A program made the position numbers and the translations under genes. From positions 68,025,629 through 68,089,628 of the forward strand of contig NC_134401.1 of NCBI RefSeq assembly GCF_050003625.1: 64,000 bases of DNA, in the 5' to 3' direction. The notes beneath the pieces were generated by a model. The model was not told where the DNA came from and searched no databases. It saw only the letters and a program-made list of their open reading frames with translations. The DNA comes from Haematobia irritans (Eukaryota > Arthropoda > Insecta > Diptera > Muscidae). Positions 24,975 to 38,835 of the stretch are shown here, in pieces; the stretch's first letter is position 1, and the number at the start of each line of letters is the position of its first letter.

Positions 24975-25830
24975 TCCGTAGACCACCATGGTGGTCGATT
25001 TTTCCCCCTTGGCTTCCCTCTAGGGCATGCAGCTTTCAGTGAAATGTTGAAGGCCTTAGTAATCCTCTCCACTGCGTGTTCGATAACTTGCACAGTGCTC
25101 ATATTTGTCTGTGGTATTTCCGGTATCATCATATTGAACGATTCCCTATACCTATTCCAGTCAGCTTTCCTAACATTTGGCGGAAATATGGTCTTGGTGG
25201 TATGAACATCAAATTTGAAACTGATATAGCGATGATCTGAGAAGCAATGTTCACTTAAAACCTGTCAATCAGATATCATTTCATTCAGTTCTTGCGAGGC
25301 CAAGGTGACGTCCAAAACCTCTTGCTGTTTTTAGTAACAAAGGTTGGGGCATCTCCCTTATTGCAAACTACCAAATTAGTATGCAAAATAAACTCTAGGA
25401 GTGACTCTCCTCTTGTATTAATGTCACCAATTCTCCATATACTATGATGTGCATTTGCATCGCATCCCATAATGAGTTTTGTCTTTGTTTTCATTGACTC
25501 CTCAACAAAGGCACATGGAGGCATCTCCCTATCATGTCCCATGTAGACCGAAGATACCCAATATTTGCATTTGGCTATTTCTAAACTGGCAACGACAGTG
25601 TCTGTATTGCACATTGAAGGAAGCAGAAACAAGTTAAGCTCGTTTTTAGCAAGTATACAGGCTCGATTTACATCATTACCAGTATACTGCAATAGTTTGA
25701 ACCCCGGAGTACTTAATTCACATATTTTGTTTCTATAAACATATGGTTCTTGAATAAGAACTATATCTATGTCCCCTTTCATCAGGGGAACTTTTAAGGC
25801 AGCACATGTAGCCTTACAATGGTGAAGATT
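24975..25830 (-). pseudogene. LINE-A copy 3 ORF2, endonuclease segment
   Basis: From MKGDIDIVLIQEPYVYRNK (25782) to the linker near 24985. It holds IQEP and GCDANAHH, and contains frameshifts near 25285 and 25130. The CCACCATGG-rich linker at its 3' side is interrupted by the hAT-like insertion at 24974. Confidence 0.85.
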
Positions 25831-25837
25831 TATCTAT

Positions 25838-26201
25838 TGGAGGATGGCACCTCATCCGGTGATCGTGCCCTTTTTCCAGCCTCAAGAATTCCTTGAGCCC
25901 ATTTTAAGGAATTGCTTTGTTTAGCCGACAACGTGCTTGGGTCGACTGATCCTAATATCTTTAGGATAAACAAAGCATTTCTGCGTTCCTTGAATCTCTT
26001 TCGTGAGGGATTACCTCCTTTTGATGCCGTTACCTTGGAAATGGTTCGACTTGTCAAAGTGTCGCCACCTGTCGACCCGTCTACAGGTCGACTAATTGGC
26101 CCTAACTCTTGGTCATTGCCCAAATTTATAACTACAGTCGATACCCGTCCACTGGGCCCTGAAGTTAGCCACCCAGTGGATGTCTTTGAAATTCGCTGCA
26201 T
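25838..26201 (-). pseudogene. LINE-A ORF1 N-terminal remnant
   Basis: About 120 codons from Met at 26201 (MQRISKTSTGWLTSGPSGR...). This is the N-terminal region seen also in copies 4 and 5, rich in Ser, Lys and Arg. The DUF4780-like part is missing because of an internal deletion, and the frame runs into ORF2 5' sequence. It would not be functional. Confidence 0.8.
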
Positions 26202-26286
26202 GGTGGCTTAATATCCCACCACACTTGAAATTCGTAGTAGTTACTTATTACGATGATTTTATCCGCTATTAAAAAACACGTCCGCT

Positions 26287-26547
26287 ATACCAAAACATGG
26301 ACCGATAGGCACTATTTTCGGTACGCTTTTTGATGGTTCTAAAATCCCTCTAGATTTCCCATTTCAGGCAAATTGGATAAAAACTACAGTTTTTATAAGA
26401 CCAAGACCCCAAATCGGGAGGCCGGTTTATATGGGGACTTTATCAAAACTTGGACCGATATAGCCCATCTTCGAACTTGGCCTGCCTGCACACAAAAGAC
26501 GAATCTGTGCCAAATTTCAGAATGATAGCGCCATTATTGAAGGCTGC
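26287..26547 (-). repeat. DINE-like block, inverted copy of 32010-32257
   Basis: The reverse complement matches 32010-32257 closely ('gatgggctatatcggtcc', 'ttggggtcttggtcttat'). It abuts the 5' end of LINE-A copy 3. Confidence 0.7.
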
Positions 26548-26796
26548 ACGCAGAGAAGGAATATGATCACCTCAAACATGTTTCAAGAGCAAAATGTTAT
26601 TTTTGTATGGTGACCATGTAACATGTTTGTCACTAAAATGTTATTTTCTCGTCAAATATAACCTGTTTGCCGAAATCAGATACATGATTCCCGAGGAAAT
26701 AACATGGTTGCGAAAACCATGTTACATGGTCACCACCCAAAAATAACATTTTGCTCTTAAAACATGTTTGAGGTGATCATATTCCTTCTCTGGGTG
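26548..26796. mobile_element. AACATGTTT MITE with long terminal inverted repeats
   Basis: About 75-base inverted ends: 'cagagaaggaatatgatcac' then 'ctcaaacatgtttcaagagc', mirrored on the right. The related blocks at 29575 and 32000 lack it and read straight through ('ggctgtagcgtg' in reverse), giving an empty-site comparison. A similar, diverged copy is at 51330-51510. Confidence 0.8.
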
Positions 26797-26926
26797 TGTA
26801 GCGTGATTACAACAGACAGACGGACATGCTTATATCGTCTTAGAATTTCTCCCTGATCAAGAATATATATACTTTATATAGTCGGAAATCGATATTTCGA
26901 TGTGCTACAAACAGAATGACAAACTT
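26797..26926 (-). repeat. DINE-1-like 5' block
   Basis: Minus strand: 'aagtatatatattcttgatc' followed by 'taagcatgtccgtctgtctg'. This is the most conserved block of DINE-1-type repeats. It is the same segment, inverted, as at 29440-29560 and 31880-32000. Confidence 0.7.
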
Positions 26927-27488
26927 CCCAGCAATAAAAGCGTCGCCAAAAAAGTAATGAAAATGTTCTTTTTGGATCCGGAAGTGGTGCAAAACTGACG
27001 CAGAAGCGATGAATTTAACATGGGCTTGTCATAGGACGGTAGTCCTCCATTTCAACAGTCGTTGCACTGAATTTGCATCACTTCTTTAGGTGTGAACCGA
27101 ATTCAATGTTTTGGATGTAAATAAAAAAATTCTGTGACATTTTGTCAAATAAATAATTTTTATAATTTTTAATGGATTCTAACGCTTGTCGGAAACGTTC
27201 GACCTCAAATATTTTCAATAATTCACAATTTTTCCAGATTGGATTTAGCATTTTTGTCAACAAAATTTAAATGATTTGTACCATTTTATGAATTCTTACT
27301 CTGTTTTTAACCTATTTGAAACAAAAAAGTTAAAATTATCCATTAAAAGTATTAAAAAACCAAGTTATAAAAAATCGAATTAAAAGAACTTCCTGGGTAG
27401 TTCAAATAAAGAACATAATTGGGAGTTCATCTTCTGGAAGTGCTTTTAAAGTTGTGCCTTTGGAAGAACTTCCAAATTTTTTGCTGGG
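26927..27488. mobile_element. CCCAGCAA-ended MITE, reference copy
   Basis: 562 bp with ends CCCAGCAA...TTGCTGGG. Pieces of this element recur at 3790-4130, 7990-8200, 12395-12500, 24130-24420, 29206-29435 and 31640-31870. No transposase is present. The flanking duplication is at most 2-3 bases and is not certain. Confidence 0.7.
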
Positions 27489-27850
27489 TTATTATACCCC
27501 CGTCACCATTCTATGGTGGTGGGTATAAAAATTAACTAAAAGTAAAGAAGAATGGCGCCAAATCATTACCATTTTAACCATACAGTAGTTCATTCTTACT
27601 ATTTTTGGGAATCGTACGAAAATTTTCTTTTGCTTTAGTTCATATTAAACTTATGTGTATGGTCATTGAACTTTATACCCACGTTTAGTTCATAAAATTT
27701 TTGATACATACTTAAAAGAAGTAAAATTTCGAAAAAAAAATTAATAAAATTTAACTATTAGTAAATAAATGTTTTGCAATGAAAATAAGTTAATTCTAGC
27801 GTTAGTTTAACTACGGAATTTTTTTCTGTGAATGATCTAACCAATCTACT
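27489..27850. other. no gene; repeat relic
   Basis: Begins with a TATACCCCCGTCACC / GGTGGTGGGTATA hairpin typical of a DINE-like end, followed by AT-rich sequence with no supported gene. Confidence 0.5.
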
Positions 27851-28079
27851 GTTCGACGTGTGTTTAATTTTTGTTTGGGCTTCTCATTAAACATAACTAC
27901 AGCCAAATTTTGTGTTAAACACATAAACACAAAGCGAAACGTAAATTTTGCAATTTATGACTCCTATTATCGAAACATTGACTGCGTCTCTAGTGAACTT
28001 TCCACCAACCGTAAGAATGTCATGTGTAGTTTGCTAGAGAAATTTGCATTAGAACGATGTTATCGAACGATTGCTTGAA

Positions 28080-28310
28080 AGATAATCCACACGCCGTTCA
28101 AAAATTACTAATGCATCCCGATAAATGTGCTGTTTGGTGCGTTCTATAGGCTGGTGGAATCATCGGTCCTTATTTCTTTAAAAATGAGGAAGGACGACGC
28201 GTTATCGTTTTTGTTGGCAAAACTTCAAGATAGAGATTTAACCGAAATGTGTTTTCAATAGAATGGTATAACTTGGCATACTGCTGGCGAAACAATTGAC
28301 TTATTTTTTT
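28080..28310 (+). pseudogene. decayed Tc1/mariner-type transposase fragment
   Basis: In one frame it reads HPDKCAVWCVL, stop, AGGIIGPYFFKNEEG. After frame changes it reads FQ, stop, NGITWHTAGETIDL. These are the conserved blocks around the second catalytic Asp of insect mariner-like transposases, usually with a FQQDGATCH-type motif. Here the catalytic Asp position reads Asn and the Gln before it is a stop codon, so it is dead. Upstream sequence (27850-28080) may be the rest of the gene but is not recognisable. Confidence 0.7.
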
Positions 28311-28440
28311 TTTAAATTGTCATACTCATCTAGTAATTTACAATTATTAGTTCATTATCTTACTGCTAAAATATATAGCAAAGAATACAATTTTGAGAAG
28401 AAATTCAAGAATTTCTCTCTATTGGGTTCTTGAACGAATT

Positions 28441-28749
28441 TTAGGTGACTAAATCCATGGGGGTTGTCCTCTGTAACCTTCTTATTGGTAGATAGTTTTG
28501 GAATATGGTGTTCAAATCGATGTTTACATGACATCGCAATTTATTAGCGTGACTCTGCGCAGCAGATGATATTTCTTCTACAATAGGCTTCACTTGTAAA
28601 TCTCTGTGAAGGTCAGAGTTTCGGATGTACCAAGGTGCATTAACTATAGTACGTACAATCTTATTTTCGGTTTTCTGAATATACTCGACATAGTTGTTTG
28701 AAGCACAGCCCCAAAGCTGAATTACATACATCCAAATTGGCTTAATCAT
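28441..28749 (-). pseudogene. Jockey-clade LINE reverse transcriptase C-terminus
   Basis: 102 codons ending in a stop: KPIWMYVIQLWGCASN, NKIVRTIVNAPWYIRNSDLHRDLQV and the terminal RRLQRTTPMDLV. These match the C-terminal region of Jockey-clade ORF2 proteins (Jockey, Doc, F, X types). It is truncated on the 5' side, close to the (TA)n array. Confidence 0.85.
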
Positions 28750-28793
28750 TTGATTATAAATAAGTACTTTGTTTTTATGGATACCCTACTATC

Positions 28794-29600
<807 letters not shown>

Positions 29601-29749
29601 AAGCGATGTATTTAACATGGGCTTGTCATAGGATGGATGTCCACCATTTCAACGGCCGATGCGCTGAACTTGCATAACATATAGTTTGCTAATATTTCAG
29701 CCTGTTTTGTAATGCTATTAACGGTGCGTATTTGTAAAATAATGATTCT

Positions 29750-32035
<2,286 letters not shown>

Positions 32036-32625
32036 AGATTCGTCTTTTGTTTGCAGGCAGGCCAAGTTCGAAGATGGGCTATATCGGTCCAAGTTTTGAT
32101 ATAGTCCCCATATAAACCGACCTCCCGATTTGGGGTCTTGGTCTTATAAAAACTGTAGTTTTTATCCAATTTGCCTGAAATGGGAAATCTAGAGGTATTT
32201 TAGAACCATCAAAAAGCGTACCGAAAATAGTGCCTATCGGTCCATGTTTTGGTATAGCGCCCATATGGACCGATTTCCCGATTTTGCTTCTTGGGCGTCT
32301 AGAAAGTGTATTTTCTATCCGATTTGCCTGAAATTGGAAATCTAGAGGTATTCTAGGACCACAAAGAGGTGTGTCGAAAATGGTGAGTATCGGTCCATGT
32401 TTCGATATAGCCCCCATATAGACCGATCTCCCGATTTTACTTCTTGGGCTTCTGTAATCCGTAGTTTTTATCCAATTTGCCTGAAATTTGAAATTTAGAG
32501 GTATTCTATGACCATAAAGACGTGTGTCGAAAATGGTGAGTACCGGTCCATGTTTTGATATAGCCCCCATATAGACCGATCTCCCGATTTTACTTCTTGG
32601 GCTTATTTTGTCTTTTTCTTCATTT
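32036..32625 (+). repeat. four 153-bp tandem units, second subfamily
   Basis: The 'atag(c/t)(c/g)cccata' mark recurs at 32104, 32257, 32410 and 32563, an exact 153-base period. The sequence differs clearly from the 29998 array ('ccgatttcccgattttgctt' blocks). Confidence 0.8.
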
Positions 32626-32873
32626 ATTCAACCGTCGAACCGAACGGACGTGTTTTTTAATAGCGGATAAAATCATCGTAATAAGTAACTACTACGAATT
32701 TCAAGTGTGGTGGGATATTAAGCCACCATGCAGCGAAATTCAAAGACATCCACTGGGTGGCTAACTTCAGGGCCCAGTGGACGGGTATCGACTGGAGTTA
32801 TAAATTTGGGCAATGACCAAGAGTTGGGCCCAATTAGTCGACCTGTAGACGGGTCGACAGGTGGCGACCCAAT
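32626..32873 (+). mobile_element. LINE-A copy 4: isolated 5' end
   Basis: Starts ATTCAACCGTCGAAC, the same 5' start as copy 5 at 50343. It runs through the 5' UTR and about 48 codons of ORF1 (Met at 32728) to a break at 32873. A 5' end without a 3' end is unusual for a LINE and implies later deletion or rearrangement. Confidence 0.85.
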
Positions 32874-33170
32874 AAATAACCGATTTTGATGAAATTTGGT
32901 ACAACGTGTTTTCTTGGTACAAGAATGAACGCTGTTGAATTTGGAATCGGATCAAAGTAGATATAGCCCCCATATATATCTCCCGATTTCGACAAATGAG
33001 ATCATATTGCGCTTATTTACTACCCGGTTGTCTTCAAATTTAACACAAAGTAATTTTTTATAGTACCCTTAGATTGTGCAAAATTCCTTCAAATTCGGTT
33101 CAAAGTCCATAATTTTGTAAAATGTAATATCTCGCTGAAGATGATCACCGATGGTGTATCGAAATATCCG
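32874..33170 (+). repeat. DINE-like fragment
   Basis: Joins directly to LINE-A copy 4. Contains 'taaccgattttgatgaaatt' and 'agatatagcccccatatata'. Confidence 0.55.
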
Positions 33171-34652
33171 AGAACAGCAACATTTCAATAAAAAAGTAAT
33201 GAAAAACAACAACACCAGCATTTTTCATTAGTCCATGACCTCAAGCCAAACGAATAATCCCAACATTTTTTTATCTATTTTGTTTTTCAGCCAAAATGAG
33301 CAATTTTAGTATGGGCATATGGGCGAACAATAACAAGCAAATATTTTCATTAACAATTGTTGACAACTCTAGTTCTATTCCTCGCAAATATACGTATGAA
33401 CTAAAATTTTCACAAATAAAGAGCAATGTTGAAACAAATTCATGTTCAAAAACAAAAATATTTTTAAAGACAACATTTTGAAATGCTAATCCTCCTCTTA
33501 GAATCCACATTTAAAAGTTTTCTTTATTCACTTTTATTGCGAAAAAGAATTAAACACAATTTTTGTTACTCTCCTTGGTTACACGCAAGTTGCATAAATT
33601 TTGGTAAACATTGACAGCTTTTTCTCATGAACAGGGCTGCCAAGTTTTAAATTAACTTTCGATTTGTACTTTCCAATATGTTCTAAAGTAATTTCAATTG
33701 GAACATCCAATAATTTTTCATTTTGAAAATTTAACTTTTTTATACTTGCGATTTCCGCCCATAGTGCAATGATTGAAATTTTTTAAATTTGCAATTAAAA
33801 AATTAATTGACACAATTAACTTTTTAATCAAACTAGGAGAAAAAGACATTTAAAAAACTATCGATATATTTTTTAAATTCTTAATTAAAATTTTTTTGAA
33901 ACTATAAATTTTTGAATTAGACTAAAAAGAATTAAAAATATTTATAGAAAGTAATTGAAATATACTCGTAGTATAGCGTTATTAATTAAAAAATTAATTG
34001 AATTTTGCAATCAACATAAATTATACATTTAATCAATTAAAAATTAATTGAAATGTGTTCATGAAATCAATTAATTTTTTAATCAAGTATGTTTTTGATG
34101 CTCAATTAAAAGTGTGATTGATACTATCATTTTCGCGATTGAAGACATTTCAATTAAAAAATTAATTGGATCAATTAATTTTGTTGTGTGTACACAATGA
34201 AGAGGATATAGAAAAAACAATCTTTGTGATACACTTAAAATTGCCACTCCTCCAATAAAATCTATGTACCGAATAAATAATATTCAAAATAACAAAACAA
34301 TCGGATTTTCCTGCAATAATGCTAAATCTAATGTGTCCATTTGATAAAAATTGTATACTTAAAAAAAATATAGCTGGATTTAAAAGATCAAATAAATCAA
34401 ATCTAACATTAAGACATTTAGAGTCTGATTCTTCTGCTTTCGTAAATGAAAACCTTACCAATCATAATTATACAATTTTTCAAAATGCGCTTAAGCTGAA
34501 AAAACAAAAGTCTTTACTCTACGCGGAATGGTCCACATCAAACGCTCAAAAAATGACACTCCAGTAATAATTGAAGGCTTAAATCAACTTACCCAGCTCT
34601 TTCGAGAAAGTGAACCACCCAATAACAACGCTACTGATATATAAAACTATTA
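33171..34652. other. no supported gene; AATTGA-rich repeat at 33750-34192
   Basis: Bases 33750-34192 carry TTAATTG/CAATTAA words and end ..GTTGTGTG-TA like the AATTGA MITEs, but a matching left end is not visible. A 'ttttgtttttcag' run before an ATG at 33297 and a short frame at 34319-34567 look gene-like only superficially; no domain is recognised. Confidence 0.5.
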
Positions 34653-36146
34653 TTATACCCTCCATCATAGGATGGGGGTATATTAACTTTGTCATTCCGT
34701 TTGTAACACATCGAAATATTGCTCTAAGACCCCATAAAGTATATATATTCTGCTTCGTGGTGAAATTCTGAGTCGATCTAAGCATGTCCGTCCGTCCGTC
34801 CGTCTGTTGAAATCACGCTAACTTCCGAACGAAACAAGCTATCGACTTGAAACTTGGCACAAGTCGTTGTTATCGATGTAGGTCGGATGGTATTGAAAAT
34901 GGGCCATATCGGTCCACTTTTACGTATAGCCCCCATATAAAGGGACCCTCAGATTTGGCTTGTGGAGCCTCTAACAGAAGCATATTTCATCCGATCCGGC
35001 TGAAATTTGGTACATGGTGTTGGTATATGGTCTCTAACAACCACGCAAAAATTGGTCCACATCGGTCCATAATTATACATAGCGCTCATATAAACCGATC
35101 CCCAGATTTGGGTTCCGGAGCCTCAAAGAGAAGCAAATTTCATCCGATCCGCCTGAAATTTGGTACATGATATTGGTATATGGTCTCTAACAATCATGCA
35201 AAAATTGGTCCACATCGGTTCATAATTATATATAGCCCCCATATAAACCGATCCCCAGATTTGGCTTGCGAAAACTCCAAGAGAAGCAAATTTCATCCAA
35301 TCCGGTTGTAATTTGGAACATGGTGTTAGTATATGATCTTTAACAAGCGTGTCAGAATTGGTCCATATCGGTCCATAATTATATATAGCCCCCATATAAA
35401 ACGTTCTCCAGATTTGACCTCCGGAACCTCTTGGAGGAGCAAAATTCATCCGATCCGGTTCAAATTAGGAACGTGGTGCTAGTATATGTTCGCTAACAAC
35501 CATACCAAAATTGGTCCAATCACACAAAAATTGGTCCATATCGGTTCATAACCATGGTTGCCACTAGAGCCAAAAATAGTCTACCAAGTTTTATTTCTAT
35601 AGAAAATTTTGTCAAAATTTTATTTCTAAAGAAATTTTTGTTAAAATTTTATTCGGTTCATAATAAAATTTTCATCATTGTCAAAATTTTATTTCTATAG
35701 AAAATTTTGTTCAAATTTTATTCGGTTCATAATCATGGTTGCTACTCGAGCCAAAAATAATCTACCAAGATTTTATTTCTATAGAAAATTTTGTCAAAAG
35801 TTTATTTCTATAGAAAATTGTGTGAAAATTTTATTTCTATAGAAAATTTTGTTAAAATTTTATTTCTGTAGAAAATTTTGTCAAAATTTTATGTCTACTT
35901 TGTCAAACTAAATTATATACGTATTGGATCGATCTTTTGTGATTTAATATATACCACGTATGGACTTACATACAATTTAGAAGATGGTGTTAGGAGGTTT
36001 TAAGATACCTTGCCATCGCCAAGCGTTACCGCAACTTAAGTAATTCGATTGTGGATGGCAGTGTTTAGAAGAAGTTTCTGCGCAATCCATGATGGAGGGT
36101 ACATAAGCTTCGGCCTGGCCGAACTTACGGCCGTATATACTTGTTT
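34653..36146 (+). repeat. DINE-like element, complete-looking copy with 153-bp array
   Basis: The layout is TATACCCTCCATC...GGGGGTATATTAA start, TCCGTCCGTCCGTC block, four units marked at 34929, 35082, 35235 and 35388 (153 bases each), the 29-bp minisatellite (35580-35900), the 'ccacgtatgga' block, 'gattgtggatggcagtg', and the end 'cggccgtatatacttgttt'. This copy defines the full architecture used to read the damaged ones. Confidence 0.75.
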
Positions 36147-36257
36147 TTATTCATTTTTATGAAATAAAACATTAATTAAAATATAAATAAATGAAATATA
36201 AATTTTTAGCTAGGGGGCTATAGCCCCCCCCTAGGAAAATTGTCTAGCTACGCTAAT
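36147..36257. mobile_element. CATAAGCGTAG hAT-like family, right-end fragment
   Basis: Matches 24870-24974 and ends CTACGCTAATG at 36257. The left end is missing. Confidence 0.7.
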
Positions 36258-37023
36258 GGCCCCCACATAAACCGATCACCAGATTTGGAAGACCAAAATT
36301 CATCTGATTCAGTTGGTCGAAATTGGTCCATAATTATATATAGGCCCCATATAAATCGATCCCCAGATTTTACCTCCGGAGCCCCATGGAAGATAGCCTC
36401 AAACACCCATGCAAAAATTGGTCGAAATCGGTCTATAATTATATATAGGCCCCATATAAATCGATCTCCAGATTTTACCTCCGGAGCCCCATGGAAGAGT
36501 AAAATTCATCCGATTCGGTTGAAATTTGGTACGTGATGTTAGCATATGGTATCCAAAAACCATGCAGGAATTGGTTCATATCAGTCTATAATTATATATA
36601 GCCCCCATATGAACCGATCCCCAGATTTGACCTTCGGTGCCTTTTGGAGAAGCAAAATTCATCCGATCTGGTTGAAATTTGGTACTTGGTGGTAGTATAT
36701 GATTTTTAACAATCATGCCAAAAGTGGTCCATATCAGTCCATAATCATATATAGCCGCCATAAAAACCTATCCCGAGATTTGGTTTTGGAGCCTCTTGGA
36801 GGAGCAAATTTCATCCGAGTCAGTTGAAATTTGGTACATTGTGCTAGTATATGGCCGTTAACAACCATGCCTAACTAGGTCCATAATAGTTATATATAGC
36901 CATCAGATAAATCGATCCCCAATCACACAAAAATTGGTCCATATCAAGTTCATAATTGTATATAACCCCCATATAAGCGACCCCCAAATATTTCAATTAT
37001 GGCTCTCAACGTATCGTGCAAAA

Positions 37024-37364
37024 GGGAGCCACCGTGGTGCAATGGTTAGCATGCCCACCTTGCATATACAAGGTCGTGGGTTCGATTCCTGCTTCGACCG
37101 AACACCAAAAGTTTTTCAGCGGTGGATTACCCTACCTCAGTAATGCTGGTGACATTTCTGAGGGTTGCAAAGCTTCTCTTAGTGGTTTCACTGCAATGTG
37201 GAACGCCGTTCGGACTGGGCTATAAAAAGGCGGTCCCTTATCATTGAGCTTAACATAGAATCGGGCAGCACTCAGTGATAAGAGAGAAGTTCACCAATGT
37301 GGTATCACAATGGACTGAATAGTCTAAGTGAGCCTGATACATCGGGCTGCCACCTAACCTAACC
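37024..37364 (+). mobile_element. tRNA-derived SINE with LINE-A 3' tail
   Basis: 341 bp between perfect 12-base target duplications TATCGTGCAAAA (37012-37023 and 37365-37376). The 5' part looks tRNA-derived: an A-box-like GTGGTGCAATGGTTAGCA and a perfect B box GGTTCGATTCC near 37079, expected to drive RNA polymerase III. The middle is a SINE-specific body that includes 'ggctataaaaaggcgg'. The last ~68 bases (37297-37364) match the LINE-A 3' end: 'gtggtatcacaatggactga', 'gtgagcctga', 'cgggctgccac' and CCTAA units. This is the classical arrangement of a SINE using its partner LINE's reverse transcriptase. Confidence 0.92.
37079..37089 (+). promoter_or_regulatory. pol III B box of the SINE
   Basis: GGTTCGATTCC fits the B-box consensus exactly and lies about 45 bases after the A-box-like TGGTGCAATGG. 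Confidence 0.8.
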
Positions 37365-37838
37365 TATCGTGCAAAAAGTCCATATCGATTCGTAATTATT
37401 TGTAGACTTACCTATACATAACTTTTTTGTCTAATATATACCACGTATGGACTAACTCACAATTTAGAAAACGATGTTAAGAAGTTTTAAGATACCACAA
37501 CCCAAGTAATTCGATTGTGGATGACAGTCTTTCGTAGAAGTTTCTACGCAATCCATGGTGGAGAGTACATAAGATTCGGCTTGGCCGAACTTACGGCCAT
37601 ATATACTTGTTTAAAATTAAATTTCAATATATAGTGACTCACACGTCTAACCGGACGCTACCAACGTTAGGTTTAATTTGATCAAATCTCTGTAAAAATA
37701 TAGACTTATGGGTAAAATGATACATTAAAATAAATGCAATTTTGTTTATTATTCTATTATAAAGCAAAAAGGCACAAAACGGTCACTCTTAATATATAAC
37801 TTAAAAAAATTTAACAAAACATGAAATTCATTCCACAC

Positions 37839-38203
37839 TAGAGGTGTGCACGTGAGTAATAATTTACTCACGCACACTCACGACTGAAAAATCATACTCA
37901 CGCACGATATTTTTTGGTAGGACTCACGCTCACGCACAATCACGAAAAGAAAATTTGTACTCACGCACACTCACGCACGGAAACGCTGTGACTCACGAAA
38001 AATACCGTGATTGAACTTAACTCTTAAGCGTGTTATGTTGGTGAGCAGGAATATTTTCGTGAGTGTAATTCGTTACTCACGCACACTCACGAAGATATTA
38101 TTTTCGGGACGCTCACGCTCACGCACACTCACGCTGTTGTCATGTTCGTGATTCGTGCGTGAGTCGTGAGTCACGACAATTTCGTGTCACGTGCACACCT
38201 CTA
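37839..38203. mobile_element. hAT-type MITE with CACTCACG repeats
   Basis: 365 bp. Ends TAGAGGTGTGCACGTGA and its inverse, with perfect 8-bp duplications TTCCACAC (37831-37838, 38204-38211). The interior is dense in ACTCACGCACACTCACG words in both orientations. No coding capacity. Confidence 0.88.
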
Positions 38204-38222
38204 TTCCACACATCTAACCGGA

Positions 38223-38441
38223 TTATTCAAAAAGCGTATTATTATTAATATTTCGTCGCATATCCTTTAGTCTCCTTGGTATTGAAGACACAAGCTCCTG
38301 GACATTGGAATGCCTCTTTTTGGCAATTTTTTCATCCAATTTCGTGACAAACGTGCTCGATAATATTGAGATTGTGTATAATAATAATAAATTATCTCTA
38401 TTTTTCATATAAATATCATAAATTTTAATTTGAAGTTGCAC
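38223..38441 (-). pseudogene. Tc1-like transposase C-terminal remnant
   Basis: The frame ends in NVQELVSSIPRRLKDMRRN, the C-terminal motif of Tc1-like transposases. The upstream catalytic domain is absent, so it is inactive. Confidence 0.7.
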
Positions 38442-38519
38442 GCGTCCGGTTAGACGTGTGAGTCACTGTATATCCAGAGACTGTAACAATAGTGTGTTAA
38501 AAATATTAACCCAACAGAA

Positions 38520-38835
38520 TGCCGGCTTAAATATTGTACATATAAATGCACAGAGTTAAAAGTTTAAAATAAAATAGACGAACTCGGCTATACATTTCAT
38601 AACTCTATCATAGATATAATATGTATATCTGAAACTTGGTTCCGTTCTGAAGTAAAAGATACTGTTTATTCTTTGCCATACAAGTAAAATTCATACAAAA
38701 TCATATAATAATGCTTTATAATTCCTTTATTACTGTAAAAACCATAAAAACAAAAACAAAAACACAACAGCCACCGTGGTTCAACTCTAACATCAGAAAA
38801 TTGATAGATGACAGAAATGTAGCTTACAAACGCTG
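38520..38835 (+). pseudogene. LINE-B: endonuclease start and EN-RT linker (segment 1)
   Basis: Reads LNIVHINAQS near 38530 and ICISETWF near 38620, the N-terminal endonuclease motifs of CR1/Jockey-group LINEs. After an internal deletion it reads PPWFNSNIRKLIDDRNVAYKR (38772-38832), the linker before the RT. The frame is broken by stops. It stops at the Transib insertion and resumes at 41642. Confidence 0.75.

Larger units (their letters stand above)
16950..26286 (-). mobile_element. LINE-A copy 3, split by two DNA-transposon insertions
   Basis: Three LINE-A segments read continuously on the minus strand: 26286-24975 (5' UTR, ORF1 start, ORF2 endonuclease), 23902-21957 (reverse transcriptase to early RNase H) and 17762-16950 (RNase H, C-terminus, 3' UTR, TTAGG tail). 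The gaps are filled by hAT-type elements at 23903-24974 and 17763-21956, each with 8-bp duplications of LINE-A sequence. The middle and end of ORF1 are deleted: ORF1 codon ~123 joins directly to the ORF2 start region near 25838. The flanks of the two ends do not match, so no target duplication was found. Confidence 0.9.
36258..37613 (+). repeat. DINE-like element with 153-bp units, interrupted by a SINE
   Basis: Array marks at about 36448, 36601 and 36755 (153-154 bases). The SINE is inserted at 37024-37364. The element resumes with 'ccacgtatggacta' and ends 'cttacggccatatatacttg' at about 37613. Confidence 0.7.
37632..38468. mobile_element. Tc1-like transposon, internally deleted
   Basis: Terminal inverted repeats GTGACTCACACGTCTAACC... 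at 37634 and in reverse ending at 38468, about 28 bases, between TA dinucleotides (37630-37631, 38469-38470). The interior keeps only the 3' end of a transposase gene and hosts a second element at 37839-38203. Confidence 0.85.

Noticed and set aside
33297..33479. Gene start after a splice-like 'ttttgtttttcag'
   Set aside because: Only 61 codons, no recognisable domain, no downstream donor or partner exon, and it is surrounded by repeats.
34319..34567. 82-codon frame with Cys/Lys-rich start
   Set aside because: No known motif. The opposite strand is open over much of the same region, and the AT-rich composition explains short open frames.
37030..37100. Functional tRNA gene
   Set aside because: The A and B boxes belong to a SINE with target duplications, and the acceptor arms do not form a tRNA.
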